Below, one piece after another: positions 7,659 to 14,016 of a stretch of DNA of 14,016 bases. Position numbers and translations under genes: made by a program. The notes below the pieces were generated by a model. The model had not been told where the DNA came from, did not search any database, and saw nothing but the letters and a program-made list of their open reading frames with translations. Origin of the DNA: a bacterium (GTDB lineage Bacteria; Zixibacteria; MSB-5A5; GN15; FEB-12); contig DAOWIM010000007.1 in NCBI GenBank assembly GCA_030640905.1, forward strand, positions 1 to 14,016, given 5' to 3'. Position 1 is the stretch's first letter. Each line of letters begins with the position of its first letter.

Positions 7659-8702
7659 AAGATAGGCTACCAGGATCAGGTCGGGCCTGATCTCCGGTTG
7701 ATACAGAAGTCCAGCCAGCAGTGAATAACCCAGGCCAACATAGCCCGCCACAACTCCGGTAAGCAGACCGACGGTAAAGCAGACCACGAAGATGATCGCC
7801 TCTGTTGGAAGGCCGCTGGATGTAGCGAGGCGGGTGATCGAATCAATTGACCCCGATATCTCAAGCGCCTTCTGAAATGAAAGGACGCCAAATATCAAAA
7901 GGATAAGTTTCCATGAGAAGCCGGTGACGACTGATTTGTACAGCACTGTCTTGTTCGGTCGTCTCACAATTATCAGTACAATCACGGCTCCAAGTATGGC
8001 CAGCGATAATTCGATTCTGAAGACGGCATAAATCACAATCGCCAGCAAGATCGGCCAGATTGACCGAACAATGCCCGAGAACAAGGCCGTAGCCGCCGAT
8101 GAACCGCCCTGACGGTATTCGATCTGCCGCAGGAAAAAGAAGAAGCCGACCACCGCCATCAGCAGGCCAACCGGCAACTGAAGAAGTGCTACCGAACCAA
8201 TCGGCATACCGGTAATTGCCTCGGTCAGAATCAGGCCGGGATACAATGGCCAGAACAACTCGACCCAGTGGCGATACCAGTAGTTGATAGCTGTCTTGAA
8301 TTCGGGAGTGTGTTTGCTATCGGGCAAAACGTTGTCAACAAGGGGAGCCGAGAGAAGCGATCCGGCAGGCATCGGCATCAGACCAATAAGAGCGGGAAGC
8401 ACCGCCGCCGCTGTGCGGCTACCACCGGCGAGGCCACGACATGATTCGGTCAGGGTGGTCAGGAAACCGAGTTCGCTGAGCAGGGAGCCGAGGAGGGTAA
8501 TCAGCACGACCACTGCAGTCAGAGAAATAAATGTCCGGGAGGCAAGCAGGTCCGCAATCGCCGAGGAGACAATGTCTGAGGGCGTCCCGAAAAGCAGGAG
8601 AGTCAGCCCCGCCGCTCCCACCAGAGTCAGCCCCACCGCAACGTGCTGCCTGAGAGCAACGACAATAGCGACCAGCACAAGAAGCAGTTTCAAGAGGTCC
8701 AT
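7656..8702 (-). CDS. DUF401-family integral membrane protein (permease-like), cut short by in-frame TAG
   Basis: A 348-residue polytopic membrane protein with about nine or ten hydrophobic segments. It contains family-like loops ALIGLMPMPAGSLLSAPLVD and INYWYRHWVELFWPLYPG, which are typical of DUF401, a permease-like family of unknown substrate. The frame ends at TAG (7658-7656) in the middle of the conserved C-terminal block, and the rest continues in frame to 7485. The start is placed at ATG 8702 (MDLLKLLLVLVAIVVALRQH) because the upstream extension to TTG 8765 is not hydrophobic and would overlap the promoter. There is no Shine-Dalgarno before 8702; a TTGACT/TATTAT promoter ends five bases before the ATG, suggesting leaderless expression. 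It lies on the same strand as the sigma operon, 118 bases upstream of it, with no sign of a shared function. Whether the product is functional is uncertain. Confidence 0.8.
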   Translation of the reverse strand: MDLLKLLLVLVAIVVALRQHVAVGLTLVGAAGLTLLLFGTPSDIVSSAIADLLASRTFISLTAVVVLITLLGSLLSELGFLTTLTESCRGLAGGSRTAAAVLPALIGLMPMPAGSLLSAPLVDNVLPDSKHTPEFKTAINYWYRHWVELFWPLYPGLILTEAITGMPIGSVALLQLPVGLLMAVVGFFFFLRQIEYRQGGSSAATALFSGIVRSIWPILLAIVIYAVFRIELSLAILGAVIVLIIVRRPNKTVLYKSVVTGFSWKLILLIFGVLSFQKALEISGSIDSITRLATSSGLPTEAIIFVVCFTVGLLTGVVAGYVGLGYSLLAGLLYQPEIRPDLILVAYL

Positions 8703-8707
8703 AGGCC

Positions 8708-8737
8708 ATAATAAAGAGCTAAAAGCCTGTAAGTCAA
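8708..8737 (-). promoter_or_regulatory. Housekeeping-type promoter for the DUF401 gene, placed for a leaderless start
   Basis: Minus strand: TTGACT (8737-8732), 18 bases, TATTAT (8713-8708). The ATG at 8702 begins six bases after the -10 box, about where transcription would start, and no ribosome binding site is present. The same TTGACT-18-TATAAT layout precedes the outer-membrane protein gene at 11084, which supports this as the organism's main promoter type. Confidence 0.6.
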
Positions 8738-8750
8738 TCTTGTAGCACAC

Positions 8751-8778
8751 TTGACAACCGCTCAAATCGTCTTAGCTT
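8751..8778 (+). promoter_or_regulatory. Candidate promoter for pabB, back-to-back with the DUF401 promoter
   Basis: A perfect TTGACA -35 box (8751-8756) is followed after 16 bases by TAGCTT (8773-8778), a poor -10 match. The ATG of pabB at 8788 lies nine bases further with no Shine-Dalgarno between, so the transcript would begin two or three bases from the start codon. The -35 boxes of the two divergent genes are 13 bases apart. The -10 assignment is weak. Confidence 0.4.
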
Positions 8779-8787
8779 GGTTTCAGA

Positions 8788-10110
8788 ATGGCCACCTACA
8801 CCGATAGAATCGCCCGGCAGATCAATCTTGATACGCTCTTCCGGCAAATTGCCGATCAGCAAGGAGCGGTCTGGCTCGACTCATCATTATCAACCGGAGT
8901 CAGCGGGCGCTATTCTTTTGTGGCCCGGCAACCATCAATCACACTCAGAATGACGCCCGACCGCGTTTTCCTCCGAAATGGTTCGCACACTACCGAGCTG
9001 AGTAGTCCGGTGCTCGGTTGGGACATGATTGAGAGATTGACCACCGCCGATGGCAAATTCGCGATTGGCTGCATTGACTATGAAGCGACGCTTCCTTTTC
9101 TCCGGTTGGATTCACCGAGCAGCAGTCCTGAAATCAACTTTATGTTCTACGACTCAGTCCTGTGCGTTGATCACGTCACAGGAGCGATAGAAGCAACCGA
9201 TCCAAACTCCGACGATTACTCTGACCTGTTGCAAGCGGCATCGGGACCTGACTCTCCGGTTGACGTGATAATCAGCGATGTGCAGCCGGCTATTACCAAA
9301 GACGACTACCTCGACTGTGTACGGCAGATCAAGTGGCATATCGGCGAGGGTGATATCTACCAGGCTAATTTCACCACGCGGTTTGATGTTGGCAGCCGGA
9401 TAGCTCCGTTCGACGCGTACTGTCGCCTCAGGCAGATGAATCCCGGTCAATACTCAGCCTACGTGAATCTGGGTGACCGTCAAATACTCAGCTCATCGCC
9501 GGAGCGGATGTTCCGGCGTAACGGCTCGCATATTTCGACTTCGCCGATCAAAGGCACAATTGAACGCGGCGTTGATGCACACGAAGAACAGGCCAACCTG
9601 AAGCAACTGATACATTCATCGAAAGACCGCGCCGAGTTGCTGATGATTGTCGATCTTGAACGCAACGACCTGGGCCGGATCGCCACAACAGGTTCGGTAA
9701 AAGTACCGGAGTTGTTCCGCCCGGAGATTTACTCGACGCTGATACATCTGGTCAGTGACGTTGAGGCCGAGTTGAAATCGGGGATGTCGTTTCGGGAGAT
9801 TATCGCTGCCATGTTGCCGGGGGGATCAATCACCGGCGCACCCAAGAAGCGGGCGGTGGAGATACTGTCGACCATTGAAACTGTGCCGCGTTCAATTTAC
9901 ACAGGGTGTATCGGCTATCTGCATGGCGATCAGGCCGACTTCAATATCGCGATTCGAACGGTTGAACATCGAGACGGCTGCTATCATGTTCATGCCGGTG
10001 GCGGAATTGTTGCTGACAGTGACCCCGAAGCTGAGTATGATGAGATGTTGTTAAAAGCGTCGAGCATGTTTCGGGCGCTTGGAATCGAAGGTGTAGCATG
10101 CCGGCAATGA
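8788..10110 (+). CDS. pabB: Aminodeoxychorismate synthase component I
   Basis: A 440-residue chorismate-utilising enzyme, near the roughly 450 of E. coli PabB. It converts chorismate and ammonia (from a PabA glutaminase) to 4-amino-4-deoxychorismate in cytoplasmic folate synthesis. The N-terminal part (1-165) has the WLDSS and GRYSF patterns. The chorismate-binding domain (about 168-432) has GDIYQANFT (188-196), SSPER (236-240), PIKGT (253-257), DLERNDLGRI (289-298) and LPGGSITGAPKKRAVEI. Lys255 within PIKGT is the residue that separates PabB from anthranilate synthase TrpE, which has Ala there. The pabC-type gene follows with a 13-base overlap. No PabA glutaminase is in the window, so that subunit must be encoded elsewhere. 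No ribosome site is seen; the start may be near-leaderless. Confidence 0.93.
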   Translation: MATYTDRIARQINLDTLFRQIADQQGAVWLDSSLSTGVSGRYSFVARQPSITLRMTPDRVFLRNGSHTTELSSPVLGWDMIERLTTADGKFAIGCIDYEATLPFLRLDSPSSSPEINFMFYDSVLCVDHVTGAIEATDPNSDDYSDLLQAASGPDSPVDVIISDVQPAITKDDYLDCVRQIKWHIGEGDIYQANFTTRFDVGSRIAPFDAYCRLRQMNPGQYSAYVNLGDRQILSSSPERMFRRNGSHISTSPIKGTIERGVDAHEEQANLKQLIHSSKDRAELLMIVDLERNDLGRIATTGSVKVPELFRPEIYSTLIHLVSDVEAELKSGMSFREIIAAMLPGGSITGAPKKRAVEILSTIETVPRSIYTGCIGYLHGDQADFNIAIRTVEHRDGCYHVHAGGGIVADSDPEAEYDEMLLKASSMFRALGIEGVACRQ

Positions 10111-10952
10111 AAACTGTAACCACCATCAACGGTCGGTTTGTCAGGCGCGGTCAGGACAAGATATCGGTGTTCGACAACGCCCTGCTCTACGCCGATGGAC
10201 TATTCGAGACGATCCTGACAATCGGCGATCATCTCGTTTTCATGAAAGAGCATTTGCAACGCCTGCACCAGGGCGCCCGCCTGATCGGCATAAAGCTGCC
10301 GGTATCCGACGACCGGTTGATCTCGTGGATGAAACGAACGGTCAAGGCTCATCCGGCCCACACCACCAAGCTGCGACTTACTATCACCAGTGGAGAGGCC
10401 GCTCGTTGGGTGGGGACTCAGGGTAAGCCGCAGGTCATACTGAGCGCATCGCCGCATCAGGTACCGGAAGCACCCTACACTCTCTACGTGTCCGAATTCC
10501 GGGTCGATCAGGATTCGGAGTTCCGCCGCATTAAGACGCTCTCGTATGCAATCCACGCCGCCGCGCTGAAAACAGCTCATGCGAAGGGTTGCGATGATGC
10601 TCTTCTGCTCAATGAAAAAGATCAGGTCGCGGAAGTCACCACGGCCAACATTTTCTGGGTACGCAACGGGCGCATCTACACACCGCCGATAGAGTCAGGA
10701 TGCCTTCGAGGAATCACCCGCAGGATAGTTATCCGCGAGGCCCGAAGACTCGGACGCAAGGTGACGGAGCGCAACATCTCACTGGATAAGCTTTGGGAGG
10801 CCGACGAGATATTCATATCCAGTTCGCTGAAAATGGTAATCCCGGTTTCCCATATCAAGCACGGGCGACGCGTGTTCAGAATCAAGAGCGGACCAATCGG
10901 CCAGCTCTTCTGCTCTCATTTCCGCCATATGGTTGAGCTACCCACACTGTAA
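10098..10952 (+). CDS. pabC: Class IV aminotransferase, probably aminodeoxychorismate lyase
   Basis: A 284-residue fold-type IV PLP enzyme. Lys146 in RIKTLSY is the expected Schiff-base lysine and Glu179 in EVTTANIF contacts the cofactor ring nitrogen. LRGITR (203-208) and SSSLKMVIPV (241-250) complete the family pattern. The last block resembles the N-S-L-x-x-x-x-P-V of lyases more than the T-G-T-A of branched-chain aminotransferases. The reaction is 4-amino-4-deoxychorismate to 4-aminobenzoate and pyruvate, the step right after PabB, whose gene it overlaps. GAAGG six bases before ATG 10098 supports that start; a second ATG at 10107 overlaps the pabB TGA as ATGA and is a reasonable alternative (281 residues). 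A branched-chain or D-amino-acid aminotransferase is the main alternative by fold, but the operon argues for PabC. Confidence 0.88.
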   Translation: MPAMKTVTTINGRFVRRGQDKISVFDNALLYADGLFETILTIGDHLVFMKEHLQRLHQGARLIGIKLPVSDDRLISWMKRTVKAHPAHTTKLRLTITSGEAARWVGTQGKPQVILSASPHQVPEAPYTLYVSEFRVDQDSEFRRIKTLSYAIHAAALKTAHAKGCDDALLLNEKDQVAEVTTANIFWVRNGRIYTPPIESGCLRGITRRIVIREARRLGRKVTERNISLDKLWEADEIFISSSLKMVIPVSHIKHGRRVFRIKSGPIGQLFCSHFRHMVELPTL

Positions 10953-11013
10953 CAATTGCTGAGGTTACCACTCCCCTGCGCTCCTCAGATAGAAAGCGCC
11001 CACGACTTTTATT

Positions 11014-11043
11014 TTGACTTGCCGCACAGCCGTGATCTATAAT
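11014..11043 (+). promoter_or_regulatory. Housekeeping promoter for the outer-membrane protein gene
   Basis: TTGACT (11014-11019), 18 bases, then a perfect TATAAT (11038-11043). Transcription would start near 11050, giving a leader of about 34 bases to ATG 11084, which has GAGGA eight bases before it. This is the best sigma-70-type promoter in the window and sits in the otherwise featureless 131-base gap after pabC. Confidence 0.75.
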
Positions 11044-11083
11044 CCTGACAGGTGATTGTGGGACAAAAGTGAGGATTACTACG

Positions 11084-11896
11084 ATGAAGACATTATTGAC
11101 CGTTGCGTTAGTTACTGTATCGATGATAGCCATATCAACAGCTTCGGCTCAGGAGGAATCGACTGCTCGCCAAACAAGTCTCTATGAACTGGCGCCGAGA
11201 AACCTGGTTGACATGCCCACCGCCGGCACTCTCCCCCGTGGCCACTTTGATATCGGTCTTCGCCTCTACCCCGAGGGCGGTACTATCGGATTTACCAATA
11301 TTGGCCTTTCCAATCGCCTGACACTCGGCATCTCATACGGCGGTGAGAATATTATCGCCAGCCGCCATCCCAACTGGAACGAGCGGATTGAATTTAATAT
11401 CAAGTTGAGGCCGGTCGATGAGATGGAATTTTTTCCCGCCGTCACGATCGGCTTTTCATCGCAGGGCAACGGTCCGTGGAACAATGCCCTTGATCGATAT
11501 GAATTCAAATCGCGTGGTTTCTATGCGGTCGTTAGTCGCAGCTTCTACTTCTATGCGTGGACTGCCGGCTGGCACGGTGGCGTAAACTATTCGCTGGAGA
11601 ATAATGTTGACGAGGACAAGGATATCAATGTCTTCGGTGGCTTTGACGCCACTTTCCGCTACAACCTTGCCTTACTGCTGGAATACGACGCTGCCATCAA
11701 CGACAACAAATCTCAACTGCCTGACGGTCGTTCATACACCTTCGCCGGCAAGGGACGCGGCTATCTGAACGCCTCGATAAAGTGGTTGTTCACAGAGAAT
11801 CTTGAGTTGGAGGTTATCCTGAAAGATTTGCTTCACAACCGACGCAATGAATCATTCTCCCGTGAGATCAGGATAACTTATATAGACATGTTCTGA
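11084..11896 (+). CDS. Secreted, probably outer-membrane beta-barrel protein of unknown function
   Basis: A 270-residue protein with a classic signal peptide: MK, a hydrophobic core to about 18, then STASA before QEES. The mature part is rich in alternating hydrophobic and aromatic residues in short strands with turns (RGHFDIGLRLYPEGGTIGFT, LTLGISYGGENIIA, FYAVVSRSFYFYAW, GFDATFRYNLALLLEYDAAI). It ends in a strand-like stretch finishing with Phe (REIRITYIDMF), as many barrel proteins do. The segment after MPTAGTLPRGHFDIGLR resembles the start of YjbH-like or other small OMP families, but I do not recognise a specific family. A GTG in frame at 11069 would extend it by five residues; ATG 11084 is preferred because GAGGA is eight bases upstream and the signal peptide then starts normally. 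It has its own promoter and stands alone between the pab pair and the convergent nuo genes. Confidence 0.8.
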   Translation: MKTLLTVALVTVSMIAISTASAQEESTARQTSLYELAPRNLVDMPTAGTLPRGHFDIGLRLYPEGGTIGFTNIGLSNRLTLGISYGGENIIASRHPNWNERIEFNIKLRPVDEMEFFPAVTIGFSSQGNGPWNNALDRYEFKSRGFYAVVSRSFYFYAWTAGWHGGVNYSLENNVDEDKDINVFGGFDATFRYNLALLLEYDAAINDNKSQLPDGRSYTFAGKGRGYLNASIKWLFTENLELEVILKDLLHNRRNESFSREIRITYIDMF

Positions 11897-11903
11897 GTTC
11901 ACA

Positions 11904-11922
11904 GTCTGTCGTCACGACAGAC
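11904..11922. repeat. Perfect 8-bp inverted repeat between convergent genes
   Basis: GTCTGTCG, a three-base loop TCA, then CGACAGAC. It lies in the 53 bases between the convergent ends of the outer-membrane protein gene (11896) and nuoN (11950), so it could serve as a transcript end for both. No T-run follows on either strand, so it is not a classical intrinsic terminator. It shares the CGACAG/CTGTCG core with the hairpin at 13412-13428. Confidence 0.6.
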
Positions 11923-11949
11923 AACATTGATAGCCCCGGTCACGTAATT

Positions 11950-13398
11950 CTACAGGAAGGCGAATACTGCCGACTGCGCAAACTCCAGCAGCTTCTGCGG
12001 GAAAAGTCCAAACCCCAGCGTACCTGCAGCCGTTATCAACAGCACCAATGTGATCGCCGGTGTGTATGATACCGGTACAGCTGATTGTTCTACCCGATCA
12101 AAGTAGCTTACCTTTAGAACCCGCAGGTAGTAGTAGACCGACACAAACGAATTGAGCCCGCCGATCACTGCCAGCCAGATGAACCCGGCTTTCACCGCGG
12201 TCGTGAATAGATAGAACTTGCCAAAGAAACCAATGGTCGGTGGAAATCCGGTCAGGGCAAAGACAAACAGAGCCAACACCGCGCAGAGATAGGGACTGAC
12301 TTTGGAAAGACCGGCCAGCTCACTGAAATCGGAACGACATCCACTACGGGTTTCCAGCAACACGACCACCGCAAAGGCGCCGAGATTAAAGATGGCGTAG
12401 GCGATAGAATAGAATATGGCCGCCGAGAGGGCATCTTCCCCCCCAACCGCAAAGGCTATTAGAATGTAACCAGCATGAGCAATCGATGAGTATGCCAGCA
12501 TACGTTTGATATTGTCCTGAAGCAGAGCCAGCACATTGCCGGCGGTCATGGTCAACACCGCGAGTACCCAGAAGATACTGGAAAGCTCGGCCACGCCCTC
12601 AAATCCGAACATGAACAAACGCAGCAGCACGGCAAACCCGGCGGCTTTTGGTCCGGCTGAGAAAAATGCCGTTACCGGCGTTGGCGCGCCCTGGTACACA
12701 TCGGGAACCCACGCATGGAACGGAACCATCCCGATCTTAAACCCAAATCCAACCAGGATCAGGGCAATGCCGACATACATGTACAATCCGGAATGATAAA
12801 TGATGTAGCTAAAATCAGCGACGATGCGACGGAGGTCGGTAGTCGCCGAGGCGCCAAAAACAAATGCGATACCCATCAGCAGAAAAGCACTGGCAAAGGC
12901 ACCCATGACAAAGTACTTGATGCCTGCTTCATTGGACTGAAGCGACCGTCGGGCAAACCCGGCCATGACATAAAGCGGGACCGACATGATCTCAAGGCCG
13001 AGGAACATCACAATCATGTCCGTCGTATTGGCCATCACCATCATACCGAACGTCGAAATCAGTACGAGCGCATAGAACTCCGGGCGTGCGATCTTTTTGA
13101 CAATCATAAACCGATGGGCGATCAGCATGGTCACGATTGCGATAGCGATGAAGATAATCTTAAAAGCGCTACCGAAGGCATCGCAGGTAACCATTCCAAA
13201 AAAGCCCGACTGCTGGGTGCCGAACTGATCAACAGCCAACCACAGAGCAATCAGAGCAGTCAGGCCAGTCACCGAAGTGCACAAGCCGGCAAATCGTTTT
13301 ACCGTACCGAGCAGCAGCACCGCAAACGCTCCAATCAAGAGCGCCAACTCGGGATAGATGACGTTGAAATTATCAGCTACTGACGAAAAGTCTATCAT
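11950..13398 (-). CDS. nuoN: NADH-quinone oxidoreductase subunit N
   Basis: A 482-residue membrane-arm subunit of complex I, matching the usual roughly 485. It is a proton-channel (antiporter-like) subunit with about 14 transmembrane helices. Family landmarks are LGLEIMSVPLYV with Glu136, Lys161 in GIKYFVMGAFAS, Lys221 and the block VPFHAWVPDVYQGAPTPVTA, Lys251 in SAGPKAAGF, and TGFPPTIGFFGKFYLF with Lys394. These correspond to the conserved channel Glu and Lys residues of E. coli NuoN, so the proton path looks intact. It is the last nuo gene on this strand, 44 bases after the small glutaredoxin-like gene and with a hairpin between. The ribosome site is weak (GATGAG about five bases from ATG). 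The stop is TAG. Confidence 0.97.
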   Translation of the reverse strand: MIDFSSVADNFNVIYPELALLIGAFAVLLLGTVKRFAGLCTSVTGLTALIALWLAVDQFGTQQSGFFGMVTCDAFGSAFKIIFIAIAIVTMLIAHRFMIVKKIARPEFYALVLISTFGMMVMANTTDMIVMFLGLEIMSVPLYVMAGFARRSLQSNEAGIKYFVMGAFASAFLLMGIAFVFGASATTDLRRIVADFSYIIYHSGLYMYVGIALILVGFGFKIGMVPFHAWVPDVYQGAPTPVTAFFSAGPKAAGFAVLLRLFMFGFEGVAELSSIFWVLAVLTMTAGNVLALLQDNIKRMLAYSSIAHAGYILIAFAVGGEDALSAAIFYSIAYAIFNLGAFAVVVLLETRSGCRSDFSELAGLSKVSPYLCAVLALFVFALTGFPPTIGFFGKFYLFTTAVKAGFIWLAVIGGLNSFVSVYYYLRVLKVSYFDRVEQSAVPVSYTPAITLVLLITAAGTLGFGLFPQKLLEFAQSAVFAFL

Positions 13399-13411
13399 AT
13401 TATCTCATCAC

Positions 13412-13428
13412 GGCGACAGCCTGTCGCC
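13412..13428. repeat. Inverted repeat upstream of nuoN
   Basis: GGCGACAG, one base, CTGTCGCC; in practice a 7-bp stem with a GCC loop. It occupies the 44-base gap between the glutaredoxin-like gene and nuoN, 14 bases before the nuoN ATG. A stem here could adjust nuoN translation, stabilise the processed transcript, or partly end transcription. No T-run is seen. Its core resembles the repeat on the other side of nuoN. Confidence 0.6.
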
Positions 13429-13442
13429 ACATCTTAGAATCC

Positions 13443-13652
13443 TCATCCACCGCCGAAGCCAATCTTGACCTCGCCGTTGTCAATTATCACCGGCACCATC
13501 GCCTGACCATCGGTCAACTCCAGAATCTTCGCTTTCGCATCAGGCGTCTGGCTGATATTGATCTCATCGAATGCTGTCCCCTGCTCTCGATAGTGCTCCA
13601 TCGCAGCAGCACAGTAGGGACAACCATCCTTTGTGTAAATCGTAACGCTCAT
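13443..13652 (-). CDS. Small glutaredoxin-like CPYC protein (Uxx-star-like)
   Basis: A 69-residue thioredoxin-fold mini-protein. It has a beta strand VTIYTK, then the dithiol active site CPYC at residues 11-14, the cis-proline strand MVPVIID, and the ending VKIGFGGG. Glutaredoxins reduce disulfides or glutathionylated proteins in the cytoplasm. The short length, the A-A-A-M-E-H-Y-R stretch after CPYC and the GFGG ending resemble the Uxx-star group, where the first Cys is often selenocysteine; here it is TGT, one base from TGA. The gene begins one base after the nuoM stop and is followed by nuoN, so it is co-transcribed with complex I. A thiol-redox role for complex I assembly or repair is possible but unproven. 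Confidence 0.85.
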   Translation of the reverse strand: MSVTIYTKDGCPYCAAAMEHYREQGTAFDEINISQTPDAKAKILELTDGQAMVPVIIDNGEVKIGFGGG

Positions 13653-13653
13653 A

Positions 13654-14016
13654 TCAATTCTTCAACTCGTCGTAAACAACAACCTTTTCCTCGGTTGCCT
13701 GGTACTCCGAGAACATATCCTCATTCTCTGAATTGGTCTGCACGGTAGTCGCCTTGCCGACAGATTGCATCAAGTTCTTCACCGAAGGTTCAATAATCTC
13801 CAGGAACGGCTTGGGATAAATACCGACCCAGAAAATCAACAGAACTAGCGGAATCAGTACCCCTTTTTCGCGCCAGTCCAGGTCTAACAGTTTCTGGTTT
13901 TCAGGATTGGATGTCTTACCGAAAATCACGCGCTGATACATCCACAACATATAGCAGGCGGCCAGGACAACTCCCGAAGACGCGATGATGCCATAAACCA
14001 TGTTGGCCTTGAATAC
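13654..14016 (-). CDS. nuoM: NADH-quinone oxidoreductase subunit M, C-terminal part (partial)
   Basis: The frame is open from the right window edge; 120 residues of the C-terminus are visible, so the true start is outside. The helix GIIASSGVVLAACYMLWMYQRVIFG is the terminal proton-channel helix typical of NuoM/NuoL-type subunits (A-x-Y-x-L-x-x-x-x-R). Another helix, GVLIPLVLLIFWVGIYPKPF, is followed by LEIIEPSVKNLM, the usual NuoM end. About 40 further hydrophilic residues (from about VGKATTVQT to YDELKN) extend the tail beyond E. coli NuoM. NuoL is the main alternative by similarity, but position directly before nuoN and the Y-P-K-P-F-L-E-I-I pattern favour NuoM. The glutaredoxin-like gene follows by one base. 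Confidence 0.9.
   Translation of the reverse strand, partial: VFKANMVYGIIASSGVVLAACYMLWMYQRVIFGKTSNPENQKLLDLDWREKGVLIPLVLLIFWVGIYPKPFLEIIEPSVKNLMQSVGKATTVQTNSENEDMFSEYQATEEKVVVYDELKN

Noticed and set aside
8703..8765. TTG at 8765 as the start of the DUF401 gene
   Set aside because: The added 21 residues are not membrane-like, there is no ribosome site, and the extension would cover a good promoter.
10959..10988. CTGAGG ... CCTCAG inverted repeat after pabC as a terminator
   Set aside because: Only a 6-bp stem with an 18-base loop and no T-run follows; too weak to call.
12715..13383. Plus-strand open frame of 222 codons opposite nuoN
   Set aside because: Its translation is a low-complexity polar protein rich in His, Lys and Asp with no domain, opposite a fully conserved nuoN.

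Overview
The window comes from a diderm (outer-membrane) bacterium with moderate base composition. It carries a TamB-like protein paired with a BamA/TamA-type protein, an ECF sigma/anti-sigma pair, a predicted outer-membrane beta-barrel protein and proton-pumping complex I. The gene content and the mix of Shine-Dalgarno-led and apparently leaderless genes would fit an uncultured FCB-type lineage (Zixibacteria-like), but that placement is an inference from style and was not measured. No rRNA, tRNA, mobile element or CRISPR array was seen.

Region 1 (1-7419, all minus strand) reads as one envelope-stress operon. Transcription order is: ECF sigma factor, zinc-type membrane anti-sigma factor, HtrA/DegP-like PDZ protein, carboxymuconolactone-decarboxylase-fold protein, TamB-like protein, then a BamA/TamA-like POTRA protein that runs off the left edge. 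Most genes are tightly packed: a 44-bp overlap, a 1-base gap, a 1-base TGATG overlap and a 4-base ATGA overlap, with one larger gap of 46 bases. An ECF-type promoter (GGAAC, 17 bases, GTATTAT) sits just before the sigma gene, so the sigma factor probably drives itself and the outer-membrane assembly genes behind it. The HtrA-like protein has lost all three catalytic-triad residues and looks like a pseudoprotease.

Region 2 (7485-8702, minus) is a DUF401-type permease interrupted by an in-frame TAG. The conserved C-terminus continues in the same frame for 56 codons. Region 3 (8788-10952, plus) is a folate pair, pabB and a pabC-type aminotransferase, diverging from the permease across 85 bases that hold back-to-back promoters placed almost on the start codons. 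Region 4 (11014-11896, plus) is a secreted, probably outer-membrane beta-barrel protein with a clear housekeeping promoter.

Region 5 (11950-14016, minus) is the end of a complex I operon: the nuoM C-terminus, a small CPYC glutaredoxin-like protein and nuoN. Having a thiol-redox protein between nuoM and nuoN is unusual. Perfect small inverted repeats lie on both sides of nuoN.

The points most worth following are the pseudoprotease, the sigma-controlled outer-membrane assembly operon, the amber-interrupted permease and the glutaredoxin inside the nuo operon.
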